A stretch of DNA of 64,000 bases from Flavobacterium zhairuonense (lineage in GTDB: Bacteria; Bacteroidota; Bacteroidia; Flavobacteriales; Flavobacteriaceae): NCBI RefSeq assembly GCF_004352915.1, contig NZ_SJSY01000075.1, forward strand, positions 434,001 to 498,000. Reading direction: 5' to 3'. The translations under genes and the position numbers were made by a program. This document shows, piece by piece, positions 36,840 to 46,844 of the stretch (its first letter is position 1; every line of letters begins with the position of its first letter). Under the pieces are notes generated by a model, which was not told the origin of the DNA, searched no databases, and worked only from the letters and a program-made list of their open reading frames with translations.

Positions 36840-38345
36840 ATGAAAAGTACAAAATTAAAATATATATATGTTGCATTGGCATTTGCCGCTTTAGGAGCTT
36901 GTTCTGAAGATTTTGTAACAATTGACCCACAAGGACAATTTGACACAAATACTTATTTTTCTAATGAATCTGAGTGTTATGCTGCCTTAATAGGGGTTTA
37001 TGATCCGATGAGAAAAAATACAGGTGGTTTTGAGAACTTAGTTGCAATGTTAAACGCTGGGTCTGATGATTTCTACGCTGGTGGAGGAGGTCCAACAGAT
37101 GGAACTGGAATTCAGAATTTCTCTACACACTCACTTTCATCTATTCTAATTCCAGGAAGTTTCTGGAGTGATCACTACCAAGGAGTTTCTAGAGCGAATC
37201 TTTTATTGAATAAGCTTCCAGAAGCTTCTATGGATAATAATAAAAGAGCAAGGTTTGCAGCAGAAGCAAAAACACTTCGCGCACTTTACTACTTCAACTT
37301 AGTAAGATTGTTCAAAAATATTCCTTTGATTTTAGAGCCATTGACTACTGGAACAATGTACAATCCAGAGCAAGTTAAACCAGAAGTGATTTATGCACAA
37401 ATCGAAAAAGACTTGTTAGAAGCAATTCCTGTTTTGCCAAATACAGTTGTAGCATCAACTGAAGCTGGAAGATTTAATAAAGGAGCTGCACAAGCATTAC
37501 TTGGTAAAGTATATTTATTTGAAGGCAAAAAAGCTGACGCAGCTACAGTTTTGGCTCAAGTAAATGGAACGCCTGGACAAGCAAATCAATACGGAAATAA
37601 ATTGTTAACTAAATTCAGTGATTTATGGGTAGTTGCTAACAAATTCAATACAGAGTCTTTAATTGAAGTATCTCACTCTAGTGCGGGTAACTCAAACTGG
37701 GATTTCTGGGGTTCTGGAAGAGATGAAGGAAACTCATTAAACGTTATGGTTGGACCTAGAGGTTATTCTAAAAAAGGTTCAAATGCACCAGATCTTCCAT
37801 CAGGATGGAGCTTCAGCGTACCAACTCAAAAATTGTATGATTTCATGAAAAACGACCCTCGTTTTGCTGCTACAATTCTTGACGTTAAAGCGCTTAAAGC
37901 TGCAGGAGAAGCTGATTATATCGGTGGATACCAAGATACAGGTTATTTCTTGAACAAATTCCTTCCAAGAACTGGCGATGTTCGTACAGGTGGAGGTGCT
38001 GCCGAGTTAAACTACAAACAAAATTCTTATGTTATCAGACTTGCTGATACATACTTAATGGAAGCAGAAGCATTAGGTTCTGGACCAAGAGCGCAAGCAT
38101 TGCTTGATGCAGTTAGAGCTAGAGTTGGTCTTGCATCAGTTCCTGTAACATTAGATGCTATCAAAGCTGAAAGAAGAATGGAGTTAGCTGGTGAAGGACA
38201 CAGATTCTTTGATTTAGTAAGATGGGGAGATGCTGCAGCAGCATTATCTGACAGAGGTTTCAATGCTGGAACTGACGAGATTTTCCCAATTCCATATACT
38301 GAGTTAAATGGAACTAAATTGAAACAAAATCCTAACTACCAATAG
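36840..38345 (+). CDS. susD: SusD/RagB-family glycan-binding lipoprotein
   Basis: This 501-residue lipoprotein (cysteine 21 in ALGACSED) is the lid that caps the SusC barrel and helps capture glycan. It has the SusD helical TPR-like core (RALYYFNLVRLF, then AEAKTLRALYYF) and the C-terminal ERRMELAGEGHRFFDLVRWG motif seen in most SusD proteins. It pairs with the susC directly upstream. Confidence 0.95.
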   Translation: MKSTKLKYIYVALAFAALGACSEDFVTIDPQGQFDTNTYFSNESECYAALIGVYDPMRKNTGGFENLVAMLNAGSDDFYAGGGGPTDGTGIQNFSTHSLSSILIPGSFWSDHYQGVSRANLLLNKLPEASMDNNKRARFAAEAKTLRALYYFNLVRLFKNIPLILEPLTTGTMYNPEQVKPEVIYAQIEKDLLEAIPVLPNTVVASTEAGRFNKGAAQALLGKVYLFEGKKADAATVLAQVNGTPGQANQYGNKLLTKFSDLWVVANKFNTESLIEVSHSSAGNSNWDFWGSGRDEGNSLNVMVGPRGYSKKGSNAPDLPSGWSFSVPTQKLYDFMKNDPRFAATILDVKALKAAGEADYIGGYQDTGYFLNKFLPRTGDVRTGGGAAELNYKQNSYVIRLADTYLMEAEALGSGPRAQALLDAVRARVGLASVPVTLDAIKAERRMELAGEGHRFFDLVRWGDAAAALSDRGFNAGTDEIFPIPYTELNGTKLKQNPNYQ

Positions 38346-38371
38346 TAGAATTAACCAAAAAAACGATAAAA

Positions 38372-39229
38372 ATGAACCTAAATATAAATATAAAAAGAAG
38401 TGTATTCCTAATGCTAGCTATAGCATTAGGTACACTATCAAGCTGTGATGACGAGGTTAATCCTAATACATTAATAGCTTCAAACGTTGATGCTTCATTT
38501 ACTTTAACTCCAGTAGCGGGTGCAGTAAACACTTACCTTGCTGTTGCACAGCCTAAAGGTGTAATCTCATCAATGTGGGATACTGGAACTGGTGCTTCAC
38601 CAGGAAAAATGACTCAAACTATTGTTCTTCCAGATGCTGGAACTTACACAATTACACATATTGCTATTGGAGCTGGAGGAGCGACAGGTACAGCAAATAC
38701 TCAAGTTGTTGTTGCAACTTCAGACCCTGTAAAAGGTAACCTTGTAAAAGGTGGTTCGTTTGCAACTGCTGCAGATCAAGCTAACTGGAAAAAAGTGATT
38801 TATGGAGCTGGCGGAGACTGGACATATAGTTCTAAAGGAGCTACTGTAAGTGGTGGTCACGCAGGAATCTATCAAGCAATCGATGTTGTAAAAGACAAAG
38901 AATATACTATTGATATGGTTGTTTCTGGTGGAGCTTCAACTGACATGTGGTTTGAAGTTTATGCAGGAAAAACAGATCCAGCTACAGTTTCAGGAGATTA
39001 TAGTGATGGAGGTGCTGTAATGGGATTAAACACTTGGAATGGATGTGGTAACAATACTGTATCTGGTAAATTATCAGGTGTTGGATGTGTAAAAAATGCT
39101 AGATTAGGTACAATTAGCAATGTCGTAAAATTTGATATTACAGGTAAAATTTATTTAATGATTAGATGCGGTGGAGGAATTGCTCCAGGTGGTATCACAA
39201 TCAAAGGTGTAGAATTACGCGGAAAATAA
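38372..39229 (+). CDS. Surface glycan-binding-type lipoprotein with PKD-like domain
   Basis: This 285-residue lipoprotein (cysteine 25 in TLSSCDDE) has no catalytic motif. Residues ~37-115 look like a PKD/immunoglobulin-like sandwich (DASFTLTPVAG, DAGTYTITHIAIG). The rest (~125-285) resembles a carbohydrate-binding jelly roll (WKKVIYGAGGDWTYSSKG; YQAIDVVKDKEYTIDM). Its place straight after susD is where PULs carry a surface glycan-binding protein, so that role is inferred. A hairpin terminator follows it at 39261. Confidence 0.75.
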   Translation: MNLNINIKRSVFLMLAIALGTLSSCDDEVNPNTLIASNVDASFTLTPVAGAVNTYLAVAQPKGVISSMWDTGTGASPGKMTQTIVLPDAGTYTITHIAIGAGGATGTANTQVVVATSDPVKGNLVKGGSFATAADQANWKKVIYGAGGDWTYSSKGATVSGGHAGIYQAIDVVKDKEYTIDMVVSGGASTDMWFEVYAGKTDPATVSGDYSDGGAVMGLNTWNGCGNNTVSGKLSGVGCVKNARLGTISNVVKFDITGKIYLMIRCGGGIAPGGITIKGVELRGK

Positions 39230-39260
39230 TAAAGATTAAGTTAAGTTTAAGTTTGGTTGT

Positions 39261-39297
39261 AAATAGCCCATAATCGTTATGAGTATGGGCTATTTTT
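39261..39297 (+). terminator. Terminator inside the PUL, after the binding-protein genes
   Basis: Twelve-base arms (aaatagcccata and complement) with an 11-base loop and a T run sit 31 bases after the stop. It would partly or fully end the susC-susD transcript before the enzyme genes. Confidence 0.85.
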
Positions 39298-39372
39298 TAA
39301 ATCCTTCCTTAAGCTTGTCAGAAAATGAGTTTCTGAGAACTTGTAATTAGAAATAATATAATTAAGGAAAGA

Positions 39373-40824
39373 ATGAAAAATAATAGTTTAAAAATTCTAT
39401 GTTTTTTGTTTTCAGTGGCAGCTTTTGCCCAGCCTAAAGCAAAAAAGGAATTTACAACCAACGGAAAAAAAGTAACCGTATATACTACAGCTGAGAATTC
39501 TAATTTAAGATTAACCTCTACAGATAATTTAACATTTTCAGCATCAAAGCAACCTCTTGAAATAGAATCTTCTGTTTTTGTAGAGCCATCAAAAAAATTC
39601 CAGACTTTTATGGGAATTGGTGGAGCTATCACTGATGCGAGTGCTGAAATATTTGCTAAACTTTCAAAAGAAAAGCAAGAAGAATTTTTAAATGCTTACT
39701 ACGATAAACAAAAAGGAATTGGCTATTCTTTGCTAAGAACAACAATTCAAAGCTCTGATTTTAGCAGTGGAAGCTATTCTTATATCAAAGAAGGTGATAA
39801 AGATTTGAAGACTTTTTCTATTGATCATGATAGACAATTTCGTATCCCGTTAATCAAACAAGCTATTGCAAAAGCTGGTGGAAAATTAACAACTTATGTT
39901 GCTCCATGGTCGCCAAATGCTTTCATGAAAGACAACAAAAATGTTTTAAAAGGAGGAACATTATTACCTGAATACTATCAAACTTGGGCTAATTTTTATG
40001 CAAAATTCATAAAAGCTTATGAGAAAGAAGGTATTCCAATTTGGGGGACTTCAACTCAAAATGAACCAATGGCGGTTCAAACTTGGGAATCTTGCATTTA
40101 TACTGCCGAAGCTGAAAGAGATTTTATCAAAAATTTCCTTGGGCCAACTTTGAAAAAAGAAAAATTAGGTGATGTAAAAATCATTGCATGGGATCACAAT
40201 CGTGATTTGATGAATTACAGAGCCAACGTAATTTATTCTGATCCAGAAGCTTCAAAATATGTTTGGGGAATGGGTTTTCACTGGTATGAAAACTGGTCTG
40301 GCGGCGCTTCAATGTTTGACAATGTTGGAAAAGTAAACGAAGCATATCCAAACAAAGGACTTTTGTTTACTGAAGGTTGTGTTGAAAAATTTGATGCAAA
40401 AAAATATCAGTTCTGGGCTAATGGCGAAAGATATGGTATTTCAATGATTAATGATTTCAACAACGGAACAGCTGGTTGGACAGATTGGAATATCCTATTA
40501 GATCAAAACGGCGGTCCAAATCATGTTGGCAATTTTTGTTTTGCTCCAATTCACGCTGATACTACAACAGGTGAGTTGATTTATACTCCATCTTACTATT
40601 ACATCGGACATTTTTCGAAATTTATTCGCCTAAATGCAGTTCGAGTTAGCACTGCTGTAAGTAGAAGTGCATTATTAAGCACTTCATTTTTAAATACTGA
40701 TGGAACAATGGCAACAATTGTCATGAACCAATCAGATAAAGAGATTACCTATAACTTGATTATAGCTTCTGAGAAGACTGTAGTTAAGATTCCTGCACAC
40801 GCAATCCAAACGCTTGTATATTAA
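39373..40824 (+). CDS. GH30 family glycoside hydrolase (first copy)
   Basis: This 483-residue exported enzyme has a cleavable signal peptide (CFLFSVAAFAQ), not a lipobox. The GH30 barrel shows GIGGAITDASAE, acid/base Glu 231 in STQNEPMAV and nucleophile Glu 334 in LLFTEGCVEKF. It most resembles the GH30 branch of glucosylceramidase-like beta-glucosidases (subfamily 1 style), judged from motifs only. Activity on beta-glucan, perhaps beta-1,6-linked, is inferred from the locus. The gene at 40914 is a close paralogue. Confidence 0.9.
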   Translation: MKNNSLKILCFLFSVAAFAQPKAKKEFTTNGKKVTVYTTAENSNLRLTSTDNLTFSASKQPLEIESSVFVEPSKKFQTFMGIGGAITDASAEIFAKLSKEKQEEFLNAYYDKQKGIGYSLLRTTIQSSDFSSGSYSYIKEGDKDLKTFSIDHDRQFRIPLIKQAIAKAGGKLTTYVAPWSPNAFMKDNKNVLKGGTLLPEYYQTWANFYAKFIKAYEKEGIPIWGTSTQNEPMAVQTWESCIYTAEAERDFIKNFLGPTLKKEKLGDVKIIAWDHNRDLMNYRANVIYSDPEASKYVWGMGFHWYENWSGGASMFDNVGKVNEAYPNKGLLFTEGCVEKFDAKKYQFWANGERYGISMINDFNNGTAGWTDWNILLDQNGGPNHVGNFCFAPIHADTTTGELIYTPSYYYIGHFSKFIRLNAVRVSTAVSRSALLSTSFLNTDGTMATIVMNQSDKEITYNLIIASEKTVVKIPAHAIQTLVY

Positions 40825-40843
40825 TATTTTATTGGTAAATGAC

Positions 40844-40876
40844 GAGGGTTGATTTGAATCATCCAAATCGACCCTC
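40844..40876 (+). terminator. Hairpin between the first two GH30 genes
   Basis: gagggttgattt pairs with aaatcgaccctc (one wobble) across nine bases. No long T run follows, so it may be a processing or weak attenuation site. It lies over the 5' end that a longer GH30 reading would use, which supports the start at 40914. Confidence 0.55.
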
Positions 40877-40913
40877 AATTTACTTTTGTAAGTTAAATTT
40901 TTTTGAAAGTACA

Positions 40914-42389
40914 ATGAAAGCCAAAGCCATAAGCAGCATATTAATCGCCCCAATAGTAGTATTGCAATTTAGTTGTAATTCATCAAAAATTGCAGATGCT
41001 TCTGCGGTTTCTGGTTCCAAATCAAATCAAAAAGTAGAGGTTTATACTACGGCCGAAAATACCAATTTGAAATTAACACTATCAAATAACTTAATTTCAA
41101 ACAACACATCACAACAAACAAATTCAACAGTATCTATTAATGTAGATGCTGCACAAACAGACCAGACTTTCCTTGGAATTGGAGGAGCAATTACAGACGC
41201 AAGTGCTGAAGTTTTCGCCAAATTATCTCCAAAAAAACAGCAGGAATTTCTAAACGCTTACTACGATAAAAATAAAGGGATTGGTTATTCATTAGCCAGA
41301 ACCAACATACATAGTTGCGATTTTAGTAGCGACAGTTACACATATATTGCTGAAGGTGACAAAGAATTAAAGACCTTCAATATTGACCACGATCGAAAAT
41401 ACAGAATTCCACTTCTTAAAAAAGCAATCAAAACAGCCGGCGGGAAATTAACTTTATTTGTCAGTCCGTGGAGTCCCCCAGCTTTTATGAAAGACAATAA
41501 TGATATTTTGCACGGCGGCGTTTTATTGCCAGAATTTGCACAATCATGGGCAAATTACTATGTGAAATTTATTAGAGAATATGAAAAAGAAGGTATCCCG
41601 ATTTGGGGATTAACCATTCAAAATGAGCCAGCGGCAAAACAAAGATGGGAATCTTGCATATATACTCCAGAAGCTGAAAGAGATTTCTTGAAAAATTTCC
41701 TTGGACCAACTTTAGAAAAAGAAGGACTTGCTTCAAAAAATGTAATTATCTGGGATCATAATCGCGGCGAAATGTTAGAAAAAAGAGCAAATCTTGTTTT
41801 CTCTGATCCTGAAGTTTCAAAATTTGCTTGGGGAATTGGATTTCACTGGTATGAAACATGGAGTGGTGGCCCACCAAGATTTGAATCTGTTGGTGTTGTT
41901 CACAAAGCGTTTCCAAACAAAGGACTTTTATTTACAGAAGGCTGTATTGAAAAATTTGATGCTTCAAGATTTCAGTTTTGGGGAAATGCAGAACGTTATG
42001 GTCTAAATATGATCAACGATTTCAATAACGGAACAGTAGGCTGGACAGATTGGAATATTCTTTTGGACCAAAACGGAGGGCCAAATCATGTGGGTAATTT
42101 TTGCTTTGCACCAATCCATGCTGATACTGCAAAAGATGAATTGATCTACACGCCGATGTACTATTATATTGGACATTTTTCAAAATTCATTCATGCAAAT
42201 GCTAAACGCATCATACAAACAATAAGTGATAAAACCCTTTTGAGTACGTCTTTTAAAAATACTGACGGAAAAATTACCACTATTGTTATGAACCAATCAG
42301 ATAAAGAAGTTGTATATAATTTAACCAGCAACTCTTTAAAAACTACTATAACTATCCCAGCACACGCTATACAAACAATTGTTTATTAA
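40914..42389 (+). CDS. GH30 family glycoside hydrolase (second copy), lipoprotein
   Basis: This 491-residue enzyme begins at the ATG that opens a lipoprotein signal (LQFSC, cysteine 21). A longer frame from 40839 would add 25 residues that run through a hairpin and destroy the signal. It is a close paralogue of the preceding gene: GIGGAITDASAEVFAKL, Glu 238 in TIQNEPAAK, Glu 342 in LLFTEGCIEKF. The lipid anchor suggests a surface or outer-membrane place, while the first copy is soluble. A large share of the residues is shared between the two. Confidence 0.9.
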   Translation: MKAKAISSILIAPIVVLQFSCNSSKIADASAVSGSKSNQKVEVYTTAENTNLKLTLSNNLISNNTSQQTNSTVSINVDAAQTDQTFLGIGGAITDASAEVFAKLSPKKQQEFLNAYYDKNKGIGYSLARTNIHSCDFSSDSYTYIAEGDKELKTFNIDHDRKYRIPLLKKAIKTAGGKLTLFVSPWSPPAFMKDNNDILHGGVLLPEFAQSWANYYVKFIREYEKEGIPIWGLTIQNEPAAKQRWESCIYTPEAERDFLKNFLGPTLEKEGLASKNVIIWDHNRGEMLEKRANLVFSDPEVSKFAWGIGFHWYETWSGGPPRFESVGVVHKAFPNKGLLFTEGCIEKFDASRFQFWGNAERYGLNMINDFNNGTVGWTDWNILLDQNGGPNHVGNFCFAPIHADTAKDELIYTPMYYYIGHFSKFIHANAKRIIQTISDKTLLSTSFKNTDGKITTIVMNQSDKEVVYNLTSNSLKTTITIPAHAIQTIVY

Positions 42390-42418
42390 GCGGCACTATT
42401 AACTAAAAAACTAAAAAA

Positions 42419-43894
42419 ATGAACTTTAATTCTAAAACCACTATAAAAGCATTATTTCTTTCTTTAGCAATTTTTACGCAAGTAAAATGCTCGTCGTCAA
42501 ATGATGCTACAGACCCAACACCTGTGACTCCACCAGTTGTGACACCACCAGTAACAGTAACAAATGATGTCGATTTTTGGTTGACAAAAGGAGACCAAAG
42601 TGTTCTTTTGGCAAAACAAAATACAACTTTAGGATTTAATACATCATACAATACATATCCTAATATTGTTGTGGATGACGCATTGAAATATCAAACGGTT
42701 GATGGTTTTGGTTACACACTAACAGGAGGAAGTGCCGAAATGATAAATCAATTAACGCCAGCTAAAAAGAGTGCACTTTTGCAAGAATTATTTGGCTCTA
42801 GCGAAACTTCAATAGGAATAAGCTATATCAGAATTAGTATTGGTGCTTCAGATTTACACGGATCTACTTTTACTTACGATGATCTAGCAACTGGCGAAAC
42901 GGATATGGATTTGGGTAAATTCAGCTTAGAGAAAGACAGAGCAGGTGTAATTGCGCTTTTGAAAGATATTTTAGCAATCAATCCTAAAATTTTGATTTTA
43001 GCAACGCCTTGGACAGCACCACTTTGGATGAAAGATAAAAACAGTTTTGTTGGCGGAAAATTGCAGACTCAATACTATGATGTTTACGCAAAATATTTTG
43101 TAAAATACATTCAGCAAATGAAAGCTGAAGGAATTACTATTGATGCAGTAACGCCTCAAAATGAGCCATTGCATGATGGTAATAACCCAAGTATGTATAT
43201 GTCTGCTTTAGAACAGACTAATTTTATAAAAACAAATTTAGGCCCTGCATTTAAGGCAGCTGGACTTAAAACAAAAATTATTGCTTATGATCATAACTGT
43301 GATCAGCCTGGTTATCCAAAAGCAGTTTTAGCAGATGCCGATGCATTTCCTTTTGTAGACGGTTCTGCATTCCACTTATATGCAGGAGATATCAGCGCAC
43401 TTTCAAATGTTTACAATGCTTTCCCAACTAAAAATGTTTATTTCACAGAACAATGGACTTCGTCAACGGGAGATTTTGGAGGTGATTTAAAATGGCATCT
43501 TAAAAATGTAGTGATCGGTTCAATGCGAAATTACAGCAAGAATGCTTTAGAATGGAATTTAGCTAATAATGGTTCTTTTGAGCCTCACACATCTGGCGGA
43601 TGCAGCCAATGTAAAGGAGCTTTGACTATAACATCAAGTGAGACTTTTCAGCGTAATGTTGCTTATTATATTATTGCTCATGCCTCAAAATTTGTTCCAG
43701 CGGGTTCAGTTAGAATTTCGAGCAATACTAGTGGAAATCTTCAAAATGTCGCTTTTATTACACCAACAGGTTCTAAAGTTTTAATTGTAGAAAATGATGG
43801 ATCTGGAGTAGAAGTTTTCAACATCAAATACAATGACAAATGGGTGACTATTACATTGGAAGCTGGTGCAGTGGGAACATTTACTTGGAAATAA
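42419..43894 (+). CDS. GH30 family hydrolase, probable endo-beta-1,6-glucanase type
   Basis: This 491-residue lipoprotein (cysteine 24 in QVKCSSS) has a Pro/Thr-rich linker (PVTPPVVTPPVTV) and a second kind of GH30 barrel. Motifs are DGFGYTLTGGSAE, acid/base Glu 249 in TPQNEPLHD and nucleophile Glu 344 in VYFTEQWTS. The TLTGGSA and FTEQ(W/Y) forms are those I associate with GH30 endo-beta-1,6-glucanases of Bacteroidota. It is clearly separate from the two genes before it but related to the one at 47687. Confidence 0.88.
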   Translation: MNFNSKTTIKALFLSLAIFTQVKCSSSNDATDPTPVTPPVVTPPVTVTNDVDFWLTKGDQSVLLAKQNTTLGFNTSYNTYPNIVVDDALKYQTVDGFGYTLTGGSAEMINQLTPAKKSALLQELFGSSETSIGISYIRISIGASDLHGSTFTYDDLATGETDMDLGKFSLEKDRAGVIALLKDILAINPKILILATPWTAPLWMKDKNSFVGGKLQTQYYDVYAKYFVKYIQQMKAEGITIDAVTPQNEPLHDGNNPSMYMSALEQTNFIKTNLGPAFKAAGLKTKIIAYDHNCDQPGYPKAVLADADAFPFVDGSAFHLYAGDISALSNVYNAFPTKNVYFTEQWTSSTGDFGGDLKWHLKNVVIGSMRNYSKNALEWNLANNGSFEPHTSGGCSQCKGALTITSSETFQRNVAYYIIAHASKFVPAGSVRISSNTSGNLQNVAFITPTGSKVLIVENDGSGVEVFNIKYNDKWVTITLEAGAVGTFTWK

Positions 43895-43925
43895 AAACAA
43901 TTTTGAACAGAAAATAGTTTTCAGC

Positions 43926-45668
43926 ATGAAAAAAATAATTATTGCGGCTCAACTTTTATTTGCTGTTGCTTCATTCGGGCAAGGTTTTTTGCATCGTGAT
44001 GGACAAAATATAGTTGATGGAAACGGCAAAAATATAATTTTAAGAGGTTTAGGTCTTGGAGGCTGGATGGTTCAGGAAGGATACATGTTGCAGACACAGC
44101 CATTTGCAAGTCCACAATATCAAATCAAACAAAAAATTCAGGACGTTGTTGGCGAACAAGGAACAAAAGAATTTTATGCGGCTTATAAAGCAAACGGAAT
44201 CACAAAACGTGATATCGATTCATTAGCCAAATGGGGTTTCAATTCCGTTCGTCTTCCAATGCATTACAATCTATATACACCATCAATTCAAGAAGAAAAA
44301 AATGGCGAAATTACTTGGATTGAAGAAGGTTTCGCAATCACCGATAATTTAGTCAAATGGTGTGCCGAGAATAAAATGTACCTAATTTTAGATTTGCACG
44401 CAGCGCCTGGCGGACAAGGAAATGATGCAGCTATTTCTGATTACGATACTACAAAACCATCACTTTGGAACAGCGAAGCCAATCAGAAAAAAATGATTGC
44501 TTTATGGAAAAAATTGGCTTCTCGTTACAGAGACAATCAATGGATTGGTGGATATGATATAATCAACGAACCAAACTGGAATTTTACCGGAACCAATAAA
44601 AATGGTTGTGATGAAAATTCAAACGGACCATTGAGAGATTTGATGGTTGCAGTAACAAAAGCCATTCGTGAGGTCGATCCAAATCATATGGTAATTATTG
44701 AAGGAAACTGTTGGGGAAATAATTACAACGGAATTTTTCCTTTATGGGATGAAAATATGGCGTTGAGTTTTCATAAATATTGGAACTACAACACGATTGG
44801 TTCAATTCAAAAAATGTTGGATTACAGAAAACAATATAATGTGCCAATTTGGTTAGGAGAAAGCGGCGAGAACTCAAATGTTTGGTTCAAAGACGTTTTG
44901 ACTTTAGTGGAAGGCAGCAATATTGGTTGGGCTTTTTGGCCAATGAAGAAAATTGAAAATATCGCAGGTGTAACTTCGGTTACAAAAATTCCTGAATATG
45001 ATGTTTTGTTGAAATATTGGAAAGATGGCGGACAAAAGCCAACTCCAGAATTTGCAAAGAAAACTTTAATGAAAATGGCCGACAATTACAAAATGGAAAA
45101 TGTAACGGTTAAGCCAGATGTAATTGATGCAATGTTCAGACAAGTGCAAACAAATGACACAAAACCGTATAAAAAACATGTAATTCCTGGAAAAATTGCT
45201 GCAACTCAGTATGATTTGGGAACAAATGGATACGCTTATTCAGATAAAGATTTTATAAACTACAGAGTAGAAACTGGAAATTTTGACCAATGGAATAAAG
45301 GAAACACTATGAGAAATGATGGTGTAGATATTTTGCCATGCAAAGATTCTGGTTCAAACGGATATCAGGTTTCATTTATCGAAGATGGTGAATGGTTGCA
45401 ATTTACTTCGGAAGTAAAAAAGCAAGGAACTTATAAAGTTGCGATTCGTTACTCAAGCGAGAAATCAGAAGGGAAACTTTATTTTGAAACTGCGAATGGA
45501 AAAAAATCAGAATCAATTGTGCTCCCTGCAACTGGAGGAAATGATAAATGGAAAACTATCGTTTTGTCTGGAATTCAATTAGAAGCGGGAACAAATAAAA
45601 TCAAAGCGGTTTTTGAAAAAGGAGGCTTCAATTTGAATTATTTGGATTTTTCTGAAGGGAAAAAATAA
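43926..45668 (+). CDS. GH5 family glycoside hydrolase with CBM6-like domain
   Basis: This 580-residue exported protein starts at 43926, where the ATG opens a signal peptide (LLFAVASFGQG). An upstream in-frame start overlaps the previous gene. The GH5 barrel (residues ~25-400) has acid/base Glu 215 (DIINEPNWN) and nucleophile Glu 312 (IWLGESGEN). Residues ~430-578 are a beta-sandwich of the carbohydrate-binding-module-6 kind (VSFIEDGEWLQF; LNYLDF). Such GH5 enzymes include exo-beta-1,3- and related beta-glucanases; the subfamily cannot be fixed by eye. Confidence 0.88.
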   Translation: MKKIIIAAQLLFAVASFGQGFLHRDGQNIVDGNGKNIILRGLGLGGWMVQEGYMLQTQPFASPQYQIKQKIQDVVGEQGTKEFYAAYKANGITKRDIDSLAKWGFNSVRLPMHYNLYTPSIQEEKNGEITWIEEGFAITDNLVKWCAENKMYLILDLHAAPGGQGNDAAISDYDTTKPSLWNSEANQKKMIALWKKLASRYRDNQWIGGYDIINEPNWNFTGTNKNGCDENSNGPLRDLMVAVTKAIREVDPNHMVIIEGNCWGNNYNGIFPLWDENMALSFHKYWNYNTIGSIQKMLDYRKQYNVPIWLGESGENSNVWFKDVLTLVEGSNIGWAFWPMKKIENIAGVTSVTKIPEYDVLLKYWKDGGQKPTPEFAKKTLMKMADNYKMENVTVKPDVIDAMFRQVQTNDTKPYKKHVIPGKIAATQYDLGTNGYAYSDKDFINYRVETGNFDQWNKGNTMRNDGVDILPCKDSGSNGYQVSFIEDGEWLQFTSEVKKQGTYKVAIRYSSEKSEGKLYFETANGKKSESIVLPATGGNDKWKTIVLSGIQLEAGTNKIKAVFEKGGFNLNYLDFSEGKK

Positions 45669-45698
45669 GCTTCAAAAAACTAACTAAAACCAAAACCA

Positions 45699-46772
45699 AT
45701 GAACCTAAATACTTTAATAAAGAAAACAAGCTTTTTAATAGCCTTGTTATTTGTCTTCCAATCCTGCAGCGGTGGCAGTGATTCTGGTGATGATACGCCT
45801 GTTGCAACAGGTCCATCAAATCTTTTAGTTCAAGTAGAAGTTGTTGGAAAAACAGCGGATAAACCTGATGGCGACGGAAGCGGAAAAATAAAACTTACTA
45901 TTTCAGCAACTAATGCAACGTCTTATAAGGTTTTGATCGATAATCAATTAAAAGAAATTACGACCGGAGATTTTACATATGAATTTTCTGGTTCTGGAAC
46001 TAAAAATTATCCAATAGTGGTTTCAGCTTACAACGGATTAAAGTTTATAAGCACAACAACTTCTGTCAATATTTTTGTCGCAAGAAAGTTGCTTTGGGCA
46101 GATGAATTTGATGTAAATGGTGCTCCAAATTCTTCAAAATGGGGATACAATACAGGAACTGGCGATGGCTGGGGAAATAATGAATTAGAATATTATACCA
46201 CTCGTCCTGAAAATGTGATTGTTGAAAATGGAATTTTAAAAATAAAAGCGATCAAAGAAGACTATATGGGAAGCCATTATACTTCTGCAAGAATGCTTAC
46301 AAAAGGGAAATTCTCATTTAAATATGGCCGTGCCGAAGTACGCGCGAAATTGCCAGTTGGCGGCGGAACTTGGCCAGCTTTCTGGATGTTGGGTGATAAT
46401 ATTGATACAGCGCCGTGGCCAGCTTGCGGTGAAGTTGATATTTTAGAATCGGTTGGAAATAACCCAAATGTTAATCATTCTTCTTTGCATTCACCTGGAC
46501 GTTCTGGAAATACGCCTGATACAGCCATTACAACAGTTCCAAACTCGGCTACAGAATTTCATGTTTATGCCGCAGAGTGGAGTGCAGAAAGCATCAAATT
46601 TTATGTAGATGATAATTTGTTTTATACCTACGGAAACAGCAGTTCAACACCATTTAATGCTAACTTTTTCTTGATCTTGAATTTAGCGATGGGAGGAAAT
46701 TTTGGTGGAAAGGTTGATCCAAATTTTACCAGCGCAACTTTCGAAGTGGATTACGTTAGGGTATATAATTAA
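45699..46772 (+). CDS. GH16 family endo-beta-glucanase (laminarinase type), lipoprotein
   Basis: This 357-residue lipoprotein (cysteine 23 in FQSCSGG) has an N-terminal PKD-like domain (~35-128) and a GH16 jelly roll (~130-357). The catalytic ExDxxE motif is GEVDILE, with Glu 245 as nucleophile and Glu 250 as acid/base. The sequence around it (PAFWMLGDN, WPACGEVDI) is that of bacterial laminarinases, which cleave beta-1,3-glucan. As a surface endo-enzyme it would make the oligomers that SusCD imports. Confidence 0.92.
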   Translation: MNLNTLIKKTSFLIALLFVFQSCSGGSDSGDDTPVATGPSNLLVQVEVVGKTADKPDGDGSGKIKLTISATNATSYKVLIDNQLKEITTGDFTYEFSGSGTKNYPIVVSAYNGLKFISTTTSVNIFVARKLLWADEFDVNGAPNSSKWGYNTGTGDGWGNNELEYYTTRPENVIVENGILKIKAIKEDYMGSHYTSARMLTKGKFSFKYGRAEVRAKLPVGGGTWPAFWMLGDNIDTAPWPACGEVDILESVGNNPNVNHSSLHSPGRSGNTPDTAITTVPNSATEFHVYAAEWSAESIKFYVDDNLFYTYGNSSSTPFNANFFLILNLAMGGNFGGKVDPNFTSATFEVDYVRVYN

Positions 46773-46798
46773 CATAATTTTTAAATGATTTATTTTTT

Positions 46799-46825
46799 GT
46801 AAAGCCTCGGAAAACCTAGCTTTAC
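46799..46825 (+). other. Short hairpin in the GH16-EEP gap
   Basis: gtaaagc pairs with gctttac, with partial inner pairing, in the 72-base gap. There is no T run, so it is a weak candidate for RNA stabilisation or processing. Confidence 0.4.
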
Positions 46826-46844
46826 GAGATTAAATTTTTTAAAC

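Noticed and set aside
43866..43925. Upstream in-frame starts for GH5 and, similarly, for the second GH30, the GH3, porV and the small membrane gene
   Set aside because: They put extra residues before clear signal peptides or overlap the previous gene; the internal ATGs that open the signal peptides were used.
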